64,000 bases of DNA from Granulosicoccus sp. (GCA_023301795.1 JALZVU010000008.1:100200-164199); one strand, 5' to 3'. Counted from the stretch's first letter, positions 44,504 through 54,266 are shown. Made by a program: numbers and translations. The notes: a model not told the origin generated them from the letters alone.

Positions 44504-45913
44504 TTAACCAACTCGCCCCATGCCAAATTTTAGCTCGGAGTCTTGTGTCTCATCTTCCACTTCTGGCTCCGGCTCTGGCTCCATCTCTAACGAAAGCTCG
44601 AAGGCTTGTGCCGCAGCCTCCAGTTTAGTGCTACTACCCCCATCACTGTTTGTATCATTTGCTGCTTTGTGGCTGGCAATCTGCTGCGCCATGGCGGCGT
44701 GTATGTTGTTGGTAGCTGCTGCATCTGCCGCGTTTTCTTCGCTTCGCGCTGACTCACTGTCTCGTTGCTTTACCTCATCAGCACCTTTGGCTGCAGCCAC
44801 TTGGCTGGGAAGCTGGCCACGTAGCAGAAGATCGCTTTGATCCTCATTGTTTGATGAGCCTGATAGTTTGAAGCGAAGGCGAAGGTTGTTCTCTGAGTCT
44901 GCGTTCTTAAGCGCTTCCGCTTCTGTGATACGCCCGGTCTTCGCCAAATCAAAAAGTGCGCTGTCAAACGTCTTCATACCCAGGTTTTCAGATTTCAACA
45001 TCGCTTCCTTGATGTCAGACAATTGATCTTTCATGATCATTTGCTTGATGGTGTGCGAGCCCAACAGAATCTCGATGGCGGCACACCGTTTACCGTCAAC
45101 CGTAGGCACGAGTCGCTGAGACACAATAGCTCTGATGTTGTTACCTAAATCATGCAGCAGTTGGGCTTTTCGTTCTTCGGGGAAAAAATTTATAATTCTG
45201 TCGAGCGCCTGATTGGCGTTGTTTGCATGCAGAGTTGAAATGGCGAGATGGCCGGTCTCTGCAAAAGCTACCGCATGTTCCATGGTTTCACGATCACGAA
45301 TTTCACCAATCAGAATGACATCGGGTGCTTGCCTGAGCGTGTTTTTCAATGCTGCATGAAAACTATTGGTATCAACACCGACTTCGCGCTGATTAACGAT
45401 GCATTTTTTATGGGGGTGCACGTACTCGACGGGATCTTCAATGGTGATGATGTGACCGCCCTTGAACGCGTTTCTATGGTCTATCAACGCCGCTAACGAT
45501 GTTGATTTACCGGAGCCTGTACCACCAACGAATAGCACCAGTCCGTTTTTAGCGGTAATGACCTCTTTGAGTATTTCTGGCAAACCCAAGTCATCAAAAC
45601 GAGGTATTTCGGTTTGTATGTTCCGTGCAACCAGCGAAACTTCATTGCGTTGTTTGAAGATGTTCAGGCGAAATCTGCCTATACCTTCCAGTGCGATGGC
45701 CAGATTCATCTCCAGTTCGCGGTCAAATTCCTCACACTGCTCACTGTTCATGATGTTGCGCGCAATCGCCTCAACTTCACCACGTTCAAAAGGTGTGTCG
45801 CTAAGGGCTGTCAGCTCACCTGCGAATTTCGCGCTCGGAGGTGCGCCAGTGGACAGATACAGATCTGACCCGTCAAAATCAACCAGACGCTTGAGCAGAG
45901 CGTTCATGTCCAT
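44504..45913 (-). CDS. pilU: PilT/PilU-family pilus retraction ATPase with long acidic tail
   Basis: The 469-residue secretion-type ATPase has Walker A GGTGSGKST, Asp box ITIEDPVEYVH, Walker B ILIGEIRDRETM and His box HLAISTLHANN. It powers type IV pilus retraction. The N-terminal MDMNALLKRLVDFDGSDLYLSTG and the overall pattern fit PilU better than PilT. PilU proteins usually end near residue 370-390. Here a hydrophilic tail of about 100 residues follows, ending in an EPEPEPEVEDE stretch. No other pilus gene is in the window. Confidence 0.85.
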   Translation of the reverse strand: MDMNALLKRLVDFDGSDLYLSTGAPPSAKFAGELTALSDTPFERGEVEAIARNIMNSEQCEEFDRELEMNLAIALEGIGRFRLNIFKQRNEVSLVARNIQTEIPRFDDLGLPEILKEVITAKNGLVLFVGGTGSGKSTSLAALIDHRNAFKGGHIITIEDPVEYVHPHKKCIVNQREVGVDTNSFHAALKNTLRQAPDVILIGEIRDRETMEHAVAFAETGHLAISTLHANNANQALDRIINFFPEERKAQLLHDLGNNIRAIVSQRLVPTVDGKRCAAIEILLGSHTIKQMIMKDQLSDIKEAMLKSENLGMKTFDSALFDLAKTGRITEAEALKNADSENNLRLRFKLSGSSNNEDQSDLLLRGQLPSQVAAAKGADEVKQRDSESARSEENAADAAATNNIHAAMAQQIASHKAANDTNSDGGSSTKLEAAAQAFELSLEMEPEPEPEVEDETQDSELKFGMGRVG

Positions 45914-46265
45914 AGATAACCGTATCTCTGAGTTTCAACAATACCGTGTGTATCGGCCGTCAGGTAAGGATATTGATCCTCAACGCGCAATTCTTTGCAG
46001 GGAAGCACCGCAAAAGCGGGTGCTCGGGCATACCCGCCAAGGCTGGTTCAGATACGCGCTGACGATTTTTGTAACTGGTCCACATCGGCAAGCTGGTGCT
46101 GTCGCTTTAGTGTGATCCAGTGCATAACGCTGTGCCTCACTGATAAAGTTGAGCGGCTGCTACGGGTGGATGGTTTTCGTGTCCGATCAGGCATTTGACT
46201 GGTGTCGGCGCGCGAACCCGTGGCGCAGTATACTCGTCTGCTCTTGTGTGTAATGTGCCTATTAC
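45914..46265. other. Intergenic region between divergent pilU and AEC transporter
   Basis: These 352 bases should hold promoters for the leftward pilU and the rightward transporter. I find no convincing promoter hexamers, hairpins or small genes. Open frames crossing it run on from the antisense strand of pilU and look non-coding. Confidence 0.45.
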
Positions 46266-47147
46266 GTGACTGAATTAGCTCTGCAGATTGTCAACATACT
46301 TGCCCCTAGTATGGTGCTGGCACTGATAGGGCTTACTTGGTTTCACAAAGGACCAGAATTCCCCGTCCCGTTTGTTACCGCATTGGTCATTAACGTATCG
46401 ATGCCTGCGCTTTTGTTTCATACACTGGCCAATTCAACGGTTTCTGTCGGTGCATTGGGTGCCATGGCGTTAGCGGCTCTACTGGTCCATATTGTTTTTT
46501 CCATTGCGACGATTGCGTTACTCAAGATCGCTCGTAAGGATTGGCGCTTGTGTGTTGCGCATGTGGTCGGTAATACAGGAAACCTAGGTTTGCCGGTTTG
46601 TTTTCTGGCATTTGGTGAGGAGGGTCTGGCTTATGCCATGACGTTCTTTGCGGTTCAGTGCCTGCTGTTGTTCAGTGTTGGTGACACCATTATTTCTGGA
46701 GCATTCGATCTGAAGCGTATTGTTCGCTCACCGATACTTCATGCGGTATGGCTGGGCGTACTGGTTCGTTCACTCAATATGGAGCTACCCGCAATAGCCG
46801 CGCAGACATTGCAGCTGCTGGGGCAGATCGTTATACCAATCATGCTGATTACCCTGGGGGTCAGTCTGGCTGGTATGCGCGCAGCCCAATTACCATCCAA
46901 TATGTTGTGGGCTCTTATTCGAACCGTGCTAGCACTGTGCGTGGGAGTCGCTGTGGCTGAGCTATTGGGGCTTACCGGAGTCGCTCGAGGCGTCTTGATT
47001 ATAGAAACAGTCGTCCCGGTTGCGGTGTTCAACTATTTGCTGGCCGTAAAGTACGGCCGTGATAGCAGCGAGGTGTCGGGCATGATTCTCGTCACGCACG
47101 TCGCTGCTATCTTCTATTTGCCGCTAGTCCTTGCCTACGTCCTGTAA
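46266..47147 (+). CDS. AEC (auxin efflux carrier) family transporter
   Basis: The 293-residue membrane protein has about ten helices and AEC-family features (FVTALVINVSMPALLFHTLA, GNTGNLGLPVCFLAFGEEGLAYAM, VIPIMLITLGVSL, ETVVPVAVFNYLLAVKYG). Bacterial members move small organic acids such as malate or malonate. The start is GTG at 46266. It ends 6 bases from the stop of the convergent gnd gene. Confidence 0.83.
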   Translation: MTELALQIVNILAPSMVLALIGLTWFHKGPEFPVPFVTALVINVSMPALLFHTLANSTVSVGALGAMALAALLVHIVFSIATIALLKIARKDWRLCVAHVVGNTGNLGLPVCFLAFGEEGLAYAMTFFAVQCLLLFSVGDTIISGAFDLKRIVRSPILHAVWLGVLVRSLNMELPAIAAQTLQLLGQIVIPIMLITLGVSLAGMRAAQLPSNMLWALIRTVLALCVGVAVAELLGLTGVARGVLIIETVVPVAVFNYLLAVKYGRDSSEVSGMILVTHVAAIFYLPLVLAYVL

Positions 47148-47153
47148 GCTCAT

Positions 47154-48602
47154 TCAGGCATCGTATGAGGTGCTGGCGATTCCTGAACCACTGCCAATCC
47201 AGTCGGTATGGTGCCATTGCTCATCGCCATCTACAATCTGATAAGTATGGGCACCAAAGTAGTCACGTTGTGCCTGTAACAGGTTGGCAGGAAGGCGCGC
47301 ATTTCGGTAGCCATCATAGAAGGCCAGGGCCGAACTCATGGCAGGCACTGGAATGCCTTGTGCGACACATTCGCTGACCACACTGCGCCAGTTGGTCTGA
47401 CACTGGTGAATCTGGTTGCTGAAGTAGTCATCGAGCAATAGGTTGGCCAGTGAATCGTTCTTGTCAAATGCAGCTTTGATATCGTCCAGAAAGGCTGAGC
47501 GAATGATGCACCCGCCGCGCCACATTTGTGCGATGGCGCCGTAATTCAGATTCCAGTTGTGTTCCTTGGCTGCGGCCTGCATCAGCATATAGCCCTGTGT
47601 ATACGAAATAATCTTTGCAGCCAGCAACGCCTGGCCCAAAGGTTCGATCCAGTCAGGAGCGTTTAATGCGGTGGTTTTTTCAGGACCCTGTAGAACAGCT
47701 GATGCCTGCACACGTTCTTCTTTTATCGCTGATAAAGCGCGAGCGAAGACAGCTTCACCGATGAGGGTTAATGGAATGCCAAGTTCCAGAGCATTGATGC
47801 CTGTCCATTTACCGGTACCTTTTTGGCCTGCTTTGTCCATCACACGGTCAACGACAAAACCGTCCTTGTCTTGAAAGGCCAGAATGTCTGCAGTTATCTC
47901 TATTAGATAACTGTCCAGATCCCCCTTGTTCCACTGTGTGAAAGTCTCTGACATGGCACTGTTGTCCATGCCCAGTGCATTTTGCATGAAATGGTAGGCT
48001 TCGCAGATAAGTTGCATATCGCCATATTCAATTCCGTTGTGCACCATCTTGACAAAGTGTCCAGCGCCACCATCGCCCACCCAATCACAACACGGATCGC
48101 CGCTATCAGTTTTTGCTGCAATGGATTGGAATATCGGCTTAATAGAAGGCCATGCGTCGCTATGGCCTCCTGGCATCAGGGAAGGGCCATGACGTGCACC
48201 GTCTTCACCACCAGACACGCCACTACCAACAAACAAAAAGCCTTTTTCGCCAAGTTCCTTTGCGCGACGATCAGAGTCGTCAAAGTTGGAATTGCCGCCA
48301 TCAATGATGATGTCGCCTTTGTCCAGAAGCGGTAGTAGCTGATTGATAACAGCATCAATGGCCGCGCCAGCCTTGACCATTAACATTATCTTGCGCGGAG
48401 ACGATAGTCCTGCACAAACCTCCTCTAGAGATTCAGCCCCCTGTATTAGTGTGTCTTTGGCAGCGCCTGTCAGAAACTCGCGGGTTTTTTCCACGCTACG
48501 ATTGAATGCTATTACTTTGAAGCCGTGGTCGTTCATGTTCAGAATCAGATTCTGTCCCATGACGGCAAGTCCGATAACCGCTATGTCTGCAGCATCACTC
48601 AA
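47154..48602 (-). CDS. gnd: 6-phosphogluconate dehydrogenase, decarboxylating
   Basis: The 482-residue NADP-dependent enzyme converts 6-phosphogluconate to ribulose 5-phosphate and CO2. It has the Rossmann motif GLAVMGQNLILNMNDHGF, substrate-binding GGNSNFDDSDRRA, GSGVSGGEDGARHGPSLMPGG, and the catalytic Lys region GHFVKMVHNGIEYGDMQ. It is full length. Gluconokinase is encoded just upstream on the same strand, so together they form a gluconate-to-pentose-phosphate route. Confidence 0.95.
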   Translation of the reverse strand: MSDAADIAVIGLAVMGQNLILNMNDHGFKVIAFNRSVEKTREFLTGAAKDTLIQGAESLEEVCAGLSSPRKIMLMVKAGAAIDAVINQLLPLLDKGDIIIDGGNSNFDDSDRRAKELGEKGFLFVGSGVSGGEDGARHGPSLMPGGHSDAWPSIKPIFQSIAAKTDSGDPCCDWVGDGGAGHFVKMVHNGIEYGDMQLICEAYHFMQNALGMDNSAMSETFTQWNKGDLDSYLIEITADILAFQDKDGFVVDRVMDKAGQKGTGKWTGINALELGIPLTLIGEAVFARALSAIKEERVQASAVLQGPEKTTALNAPDWIEPLGQALLAAKIISYTQGYMLMQAAAKEHNWNLNYGAIAQMWRGGCIIRSAFLDDIKAAFDKNDSLANLLLDDYFSNQIHQCQTNWRSVVSECVAQGIPVPAMSSALAFYDGYRNARLPANLLQAQRDYFGAHTYQIVDGDEQWHHTDWIGSGSGIASTSYDA

Positions 48603-48656
48603 TGGTGTTCTCCTGGCGCTTTATGGTAGTTAGGTGAAATAGTCACGTTATTCAAT

Positions 48657-49598
48657 TTACTCAATGGATGTCAGTAGAGGTTGACCTGCGAAATGTGCAG
48701 CTAAATTATCCAGCACCAGCTTGCCCATCGCTTCTCGAGTCTCCCATGTGCCGCTGGCGTTGTGCGGTTGCAAGACCACGTTGTCCAGAGCATACAGTGC
48801 TTCAGGGATCGATGGCTCCTCAGCAAATACATCAAGTCCTGCCCCGGCAATGCGGCCCTCTTGCAGGTAACTGACCAGTGTCGGTTCATCTATTAGAGTG
48901 CCACGCGATACATTGATAATATAACCCTCAGTACCCAGTGCATCGAGCACTTGCGCGTTTACCGCACCGACAGATTCAGGCGTTGCAGATGCCGTGACAA
49001 ATAGATAATCCACAGAACGTGCAAGCTCGGTTAGTGAGGGGACAAATGTATGAGGAGAGTCTGTGCGCGCAGAGCGATTACAGTAGCTTATTGACATGTC
49101 AAATCCCGTCAGACGTTTAGCCAATGCATTGCCGATGCTGCCCATGCCATAGATTCCAGCACGCTTGCCCATAACGCGACGGGTTAATGGCATGGCACCT
49201 TCGGCTGCCCAGCGTCCAGCTCGCGCGTATTGGTCACCAGCGACAAGTTGGCGTGAAACTGCTAACGCCAATGCGATAGCCATATCGGCTACATCGTCAC
49301 TCAGTACATCGGGTGTGTTGGTCACGAGAATGCCATGTTCTTTGCAATAGTGCCGATCCACAGCATCGACCCCGACACCAAAGACTGAAACAATTTTCAC
49401 GTTAGGTAATTGTTTCAGTACGGCAGCTTCCACACCACGACCGCCGTCAGTGACAACGGCTACACATTGATCCGCAACACTTGCCAGCAGTGCTGGTTGG
49501 TCGTCTGATTCCCAATAGCGATGAACAGTGTAGGTGCTTTCCAGAATCTGCATGACCGACGGCAGTAGGGGGCCCATTAGCACTAGGGTATGGCTCAT
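48657..49598 (-). CDS. D-isomer-specific 2-hydroxyacid dehydrogenase
   Basis: This 313-residue NAD(P)-dependent enzyme has the nucleotide motif GIYGMGSIGNALAKRL and catalytic Arg (NVSRGTLIDE), Glu (DVFAEEPSIPE) and His (LQPHNASG). Likely substrates are glyoxylate/hydroxypyruvate or 2-ketogluconate. Placement between gluconokinase and gnd favours a 2-keto-aldonate reductase, but that is contextual. It is 54 bases upstream of gnd. Confidence 0.85.
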   Translation of the reverse strand: MSHTLVLMGPLLPSVMQILESTYTVHRYWESDDQPALLASVADQCVAVVTDGGRGVEAAVLKQLPNVKIVSVFGVGVDAVDRHYCKEHGILVTNTPDVLSDDVADMAIALALAVSRQLVAGDQYARAGRWAAEGAMPLTRRVMGKRAGIYGMGSIGNALAKRLTGFDMSISYCNRSARTDSPHTFVPSLTELARSVDYLFVTASATPESVGAVNAQVLDALGTEGYIINVSRGTLIDEPTLVSYLQEGRIAGAGLDVFAEEPSIPEALYALDNVVLQPHNASGTWETREAMGKLVLDNLAAHFAGQPLLTSIE

Positions 49599-49628
49599 GA
49601 TATTTGTCTCTATGTCCTTCGTGGTTAT

Positions 49629-50195
49629 CTACTGCAGATAGTGATGTTGTTTGAGCTGCTTGATGGCATCGCTTGCAATAAGCTCTGGTGTGGTGTCGAT
49701 GCTGACAGTAAGCACGCAAGGCTCGTCGGAAGGATCATCCAGCGCCGCAAACTGACTCTCTAACAGAGCCTCGGGCATGAAGTGGCCTGTGCGCTGGTGC
49801 ATGCGATCCGCGATAAGCTCGAAGCTGCCTTGCAGAAAGATGTAGACAACCCGACCTGCCGTATTGAGTGTCTGCCTGTATTGTTGTTTCAACGCAGAAC
49901 AGGCAATAACACATACACCATGTTTCATCGCCTGTACTTGTGCGTAGCGTGCTACGTCCTCCAACCAGGGTTGTCTGTCAGTGTCGGTTAGTGGAATACC
50001 TGCGGCCATTTTATCGATGTTGCTTTGTGGGTGCAGCTCGTCGCCATCTTTACAATGTGCTCCTATTCCCTGGGCGATATGCACAGCGGCGGTGGATTTT
50101 CCACAACCACTGACGCCCATGACGATAACGGTGAGTGGATTGTCGTCGGGCGCAGGCGCAACTATTGAGGGCGTGGGGCTGGCCTTCGACATCAT
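49629..50195 (-). CDS. gntK: Gluconokinase (GntK family)
   Basis: This kinase of about 188 residues phosphorylates gluconate at C6. It has the P-loop GVSGCGKST and family motifs GDELHPQSNIDKMAAGIPLTD and DRQPWLEDV, then CSALKQQYR and FMPEALLESQFAAL. The frame continues to 50303, but that extension is unlike the family; ATG codons at 50195 and 50192 are better starts. Even so, about 17 residues precede the P-loop strand, slightly more than usual. It is the first gene of the leftward gluconate set. Confidence 0.9.
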   Translation of the reverse strand: MMSKASPTPSIVAPAPDDNPLTVIVMGVSGCGKSTAAVHIAQGIGAHCKDGDELHPQSNIDKMAAGIPLTDTDRQPWLEDVARYAQVQAMKHGVCVIACSALKQQYRQTLNTAGRVVYIFLQGSFELIADRMHQRTGHFMPEALLESQFAALDDPSDEPCVLTVSIDTTPELIASDAIKQLKQHHYLQ

Positions 50196-50321
50196 GGGTG
50201 TGCACTCTGTTTGCCGAGGATGACCGAACGGGCCATCGATGCGAGGAGACTGTTCGACATAGTATCCAATTGGGGTTGATGATACCGTTAAGAGAGTAAA
50301 CACAGCAACGTTGGGGCAAGT

Positions 50322-51245
50322 ATGTACGGAGAATTGGACGGGTGCGGGTTTGAGTCACTGGATTCGGCGTTTGAGGCGTGTTACGTCGGTCACGCACGAG
50401 TTGAGCGGTTATGGACAGGTGCCCGATGGTCTGAGGGGCCCGCCTGGTTTGCTGCTGGCCGCTACTTGTTGTGGTCTGATATCCCCAACAATCGGATGAT
50501 GCGATGGGATGAGTGCGATGGGCGTGTGAGTACCTTTCGCCAGCCCAGCCACAACAGCAACGGTAATACGGTGGATTTTAACGGGCGCCTGGTGAGTTGC
50601 GAGCATCTGGGGCGCAGGGTTACGCGCACTGAATACGATGGCAGCATTACGGTGTTAGCCGATAGTTGGCAGGGCAAGCGGCTCAACTCACCCAATGATG
50701 TAGTGGTCAAGTCAGATGGATCCATCTGGTTTACCGACCCCAGCTATGGCATCTTGACTGACTATGAAGGCGAACGAGCAGAGCCTGAATTACCCTGCCA
50801 GGTCTATCGTATTGATGTTGATGGGAGCCTTAACGTGGTGGCCGATGACTTTGTCAAGCCTAACGGTCTGGCATTCTCACCGGATGAATCCATTCTCTAT
50901 ATCGCCGACACCGGTGCCACTCATCAGCACGATGGACCAAAGCATATACGTGCACTGCCAGTGTCCAGTGATGGTCGCTCACTGAATGCTGGTCAGGTGT
51001 TTGCAGAATGTACCGTGGGGCTGTTTGACGGTTTTCGTTGCGACACACAGGGACGTATTTGGTCCAGTGCTCAAGATGGTGTGCACTGTTACAGCGTCGA
51101 TGGACAGCTGATTGGCAAAATACGGATTCCCGAAATTGTCAGCAACGTCACCTTTGGCGGTGCCAAGCGCAATCGCTTGTTCATCTGTGGCACGACATCC
51201 TTGTATTCGGTGTATCTGACCGCTAACGGGGCTAGTACCGGTTAG
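50322..51245 (+). CDS. SMP-30/gluconolactonase family lactonase
   Basis: The 307-residue six-bladed propeller hydrolase has the metal-ligand pattern of the SMP-30 family: Glu in WSEGPAWF, Asn in NSPNDVVV, Asn in KPNGLAFSPDE and Asp in LYIADTG. It should open aldonolactones such as gluconolactone to the free acid, which gluconokinase can then phosphorylate. It is divergent from the gluconokinase gene (126-base gap) and is followed by an MFS transporter 8 bases later. Confidence 0.88.
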   Translation: MYGELDGCGFESLDSAFEACYVGHARVERLWTGARWSEGPAWFAAGRYLLWSDIPNNRMMRWDECDGRVSTFRQPSHNSNGNTVDFNGRLVSCEHLGRRVTRTEYDGSITVLADSWQGKRLNSPNDVVVKSDGSIWFTDPSYGILTDYEGERAEPELPCQVYRIDVDGSLNVVADDFVKPNGLAFSPDESILYIADTGATHQHDGPKHIRALPVSSDGRSLNAGQVFAECTVGLFDGFRCDTQGRIWSSAQDGVHCYSVDGQLIGKIRIPEIVSNVTFGGAKRNRLFICGTTSLYSVYLTANGASTG

Positions 51246-51253
51246 TATGGGGG

Positions 51254-52420
51254 ATGACACAACCCGACGCTCGCCAGCTCATCGCCATATTGTCGCTGGG
51301 CAATTTTGTAATCGGTATGGGGGCCTTCGTTGTTGTCGGGGTACTGACACCGATATCTGAGCACTTTGGTATCAGCGCCTCTCAAGCAGGCTTCATGCTC
51401 ACAGCCTATGCACTGGCGTACACCATCGGATCCCCCTTGAGTGTGGCATTGTCCGGCAAGTTTTCACGCCGGAGTGTGTTGCTTGCTGGTCTGTCTTTAT
51501 TTGGTTTGGGGTCATTGTTCAGTGCCCTGGCACCAACGCCTCTAATGCTGGATTTTGCGCGCGTGGTTACCGCTCTTGGCGCGGGTATGGTGACCCCGGT
51601 GGCAGCTGCTGTGGCCATGGCAGCTGCTCCCGCTGGTGAGCAGGGCAGAGCGTTGTCCAAGGTGTTCTTCGGGTTGACGCTTGCCCAGGTTATCGGTGTG
51701 CCAGCGGGCAGCTTTATCGGTTATACGTTCGGCTGGCAGTCAGTGTTTGTGCTGGTTGCACTGTTATCAGGGGTGGTTTTGCTGTTTGTAACAAGGCTGG
51801 TGCCGTCATCTTTGGCTTTTCAAGTGAATACCTTGTCCACGCTGCGCGATGCGCTACTGGATTACCGTAGTTTTTTATCGGTATTGTTCACCGCAACCTT
51901 TATTGCAACCTTCTACGTTTTGTATACCTACCTTGCGCCGGTGCTTACGCAAGGTATGGGATACGGGCGTGACGGTATCACTTTGACATTGATTGTTTTT
52001 GGTTTGGGTGCAGTGTTTGGCAACATGCTGGGAGGGCGTCTGACAGATAGCATTGGGCCGTTTCGAACCCTGTTGATAGCGTGCGCTTCTCAAGTTTTAT
52101 TCATGCCGATGTTTTCTTTTTTGCCAGTTAACGGGATCGTGTTTCTATCGGTCACGTTTGTCTGGTCACTACTGGGCTGGTCGTTCATGGTGGCTCAGCA
52201 AACGCGTCTTGTTGCACAGACTCCTCAACGACAAAATGTGGTGCTAGCGCTCAATGCCGCCGCTATCTATCTGGGGGTATCAGTAGGTTCAGCCGTTGGT
52301 GGAGTGATAGCCGAGCATCTGGGTATGGCGATGCTCGGCATAAGTGCTTCGGTGCTTGGCTTGTTCGGTGCCTTGCATTTGATAGTGTCAGAACGATGGG
52401 GGCCTTTGTCACTTCAGTAG
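51254..52420 (+). CDS. MFS transporter (AraJ/DHA1-like)
   Basis: The 388-residue permease has 12 helices and MFS motifs (GSPLSVALSGKFSRRSVLLAG between helices 2 and 3; LGAVFGNMLGGRLTDSIG in the second half). This subgroup often exports sugars, drugs or small metabolites. It follows the lactonase by 8 bases and ends 23 bases from the convergent vWA lipoprotein gene. Confidence 0.85.
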   Translation: MTQPDARQLIAILSLGNFVIGMGAFVVVGVLTPISEHFGISASQAGFMLTAYALAYTIGSPLSVALSGKFSRRSVLLAGLSLFGLGSLFSALAPTPLMLDFARVVTALGAGMVTPVAAAVAMAAAPAGEQGRALSKVFFGLTLAQVIGVPAGSFIGYTFGWQSVFVLVALLSGVVLLFVTRLVPSSLAFQVNTLSTLRDALLDYRSFLSVLFTATFIATFYVLYTYLAPVLTQGMGYGRDGITLTLIVFGLGAVFGNMLGGRLTDSIGPFRTLLIACASQVLFMPMFSFLPVNGIVFLSVTFVWSLLGWSFMVAQQTRLVAQTPQRQNVVLALNAAAIYLGVSVGSAVGGVIAEHLGMAMLGISASVLGLFGALHLIVSERWGPLSLQ

Positions 52421-52443
52421 CAATGAGTGCATCGGTCCAGTAT

Positions 52444-53952
52444 CTAAAAGGTCAACACATTGAAAGGCTCTGACTGTGCGCAGAAACGACCAAGCGCCTC
52501 GCGGTAGCGCGTGTAAATGGCGTCCTCCATCGGGCTTGTATAAAGCTGGCTGTTCAGAACAGTGTCGCAGTTGATGTTCTGTGCAATAACGTTGGCCAGA
52601 GTAGCTACCATGGCAGCACTTCTGATTGAGGTTGTGCCTTTTGAGTACAGCTGAGCCAGAGTCAGGTTAGTCGATGCTTGAGCTGGCTGACCCTCGTTAT
52701 CCGTGTATTCAATATCCAGAGTGATAACCTGATCAGCATTGATATCCTCTGGGCCTGTAAACAACTCAAGGAAAAATTGATCACTGTTATAGGAAAAATT
52801 GACCGGCTGGATGTCCTCAGCATTGACTGAAATTTGTTCAGCTGCAGATTGAAACTGATCCAGTTGTTGTGGGTAGCTCAAGCGGAATCTGACATCCCTG
52901 ACGGCTGGCTCCACAAAACGACTGAACCCGTCTCTAAACAGACGTTGTGCGTCGTCGGGCGTGATCATGGCGCTGTAGCTTCCTCGTCCAGTATCAGTGA
53001 GTATGTCGAGCACTGAATCGTTAAAGCTACTGCCCACCCCGACGCCAGAAAAATGGATACCTTCAAGGCCATTGATCAGCGTTTGTTGAGCGATAACATC
53101 CGGGTTCACCTCACCGGTATTGACAAAGGCATCGGTGAGAATAAGAACGCGATTCGCTTTTTGCGGGTCGTAGGTGCGATTTGCGACCTGATAGGCCACT
53201 TGCAAGCCAGCATTGATATTCGTTGAACCTTCAGTTGTCAGGCTGATGACCGAGTCAACATACAGAGCGCTCGGGTGGCTTTCGCTTTCTAGTAGTACGG
53301 TGGCCTCAGTGGAAAACGTGACCAGATTAATCACATCTCCAGATTTCAAACTGCCTGGAAGTTGCGACAAGCCAAAGCGTGTAACGTCAAGTAATGAGCG
53401 TAGATCGCTCTGTGTCTCTGAGGCGTAAGGGGAGTCCATTGATCCAGACACATCCACGAGCAAGGTCAGAACAACATTGCGTCTTTCTTCCAGTGTCTGG
53501 GTAGGGCCGCTGATATTGACGCCCAAAGCGTAGATCGACTCTTCAGTGCTCAGGGTAGTGGGCAGATCAGCTGCGCTGGTTGCCAGCATTCCGAAAGAGG
53601 CACTGAATGGTCCGACGGGTTGTGGATCGAATGTAGTGAAGCTCTCTGCGTTGAGAAACTCGAAGGCGCGCCCAAGAGTCGGTGCTGGTCGGAGGCCGTT
53701 GTCGATGGCGAACAGTGACAAATCACGAGCGGCGGTACTGGTAGATTCGTCGTAAGAGAAATAGAACGCGGTTTGCTCATTATCGATGGGTGGTTCTTCG
53801 GGTGAGATGCTCTCGGGTGGGGCTGAGACGCTACCAACGGCCGGTATATTGCTGCTGTTGGCATCGGAGGTGCCATTTGCGCAACCCGTTAGTGATCCTG
53901 CAATAATAATAAGGGCGGGTAGCCAGATGTCTTGGTACTTGAAATGTTGCAT
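52444..53952 (-). CDS. von Willebrand factor A lipoprotein (YfbK-like)
   Basis: The 502-residue protein has a lipoprotein signal with lipobox LTGC at about residue 24 and a Ser/Pro/Glu-rich linker. A short vWA-associated N-terminal segment (FAIDNGLRPAPTLGRAFEFLN) precedes a vWA domain with intact MIDAS (DVSGSMDS) and a C-terminal region like that of YfbK (VITLDIEYTDNEGQ). It is anchored in a membrane and probably binds a protein partner through a metal ion. No MoxR gene is adjacent, in contrast to the operon at 0-7 kb. Confidence 0.82.
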   Translation of the reverse strand: MQHFKYQDIWLPALIIIAGSLTGCANGTSDANSSNIPAVGSVSAPPESISPEEPPIDNEQTAFYFSYDESTSTAARDLSLFAIDNGLRPAPTLGRAFEFLNAESFTTFDPQPVGPFSASFGMLATSAADLPTTLSTEESIYALGVNISGPTQTLEERRNVVLTLLVDVSGSMDSPYASETQSDLRSLLDVTRFGLSQLPGSLKSGDVINLVTFSTEATVLLESESHPSALYVDSVISLTTEGSTNINAGLQVAYQVANRTYDPQKANRVLILTDAFVNTGEVNPDVIAQQTLINGLEGIHFSGVGVGSSFNDSVLDILTDTGRGSYSAMITPDDAQRLFRDGFSRFVEPAVRDVRFRLSYPQQLDQFQSAAEQISVNAEDIQPVNFSYNSDQFFLELFTGPEDINADQVITLDIEYTDNEGQPAQASTNLTLAQLYSKGTTSIRSAAMVATLANVIAQNINCDTVLNSQLYTSPMEDAIYTRYREALGRFCAQSEPFNVLTF

Positions 53953-54266
53953 ATAGAGCTTTCCTTGGCGTTTGATGTGAAGACACAGTACAGATTACAT
54001 CAAATGGGAAAAATAGCCCAAATATTAATTTGGTTATAATTACCAAAGAAATGTCGCGCATGTGCAGACGATTGAAGTAGCAAGGTACCTATGGAGCGTT
54101 ATATGCCATGCTTAGCAAGCGGTGCGAGATGGCTCGGCAGATGTCTGAGTGATGTTGCTACTGGCAGAACAGAAGTTCTGTCCGCGTGCGACAATCAAAT
54201 CATGCGTCATGAGTACTAAAAGAATGATCGGTCCCGCTCACTACCTGTCCCCGGAGGACTAACGCC
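53953..54266. other. Intergenic region with a TATAAT-centred inverted repeat
   Basis: These 314 bases separate the divergent vWA lipoprotein and AI-2E family genes. TTTGGT (54029-54034) and ACCAAA (54042-54047) flank TATAATT, so the repeat would cover a -10 element if one is used there. No matching -35 is seen. Nothing else is evident. Confidence 0.4.

Noticed and set aside
45462..46115. 217-residue open frame on the plus strand across the 5' part of pilU
   Set aside because: It lies antisense to a conserved ATPase and reads as low-complexity Ser/Arg-rich sequence.
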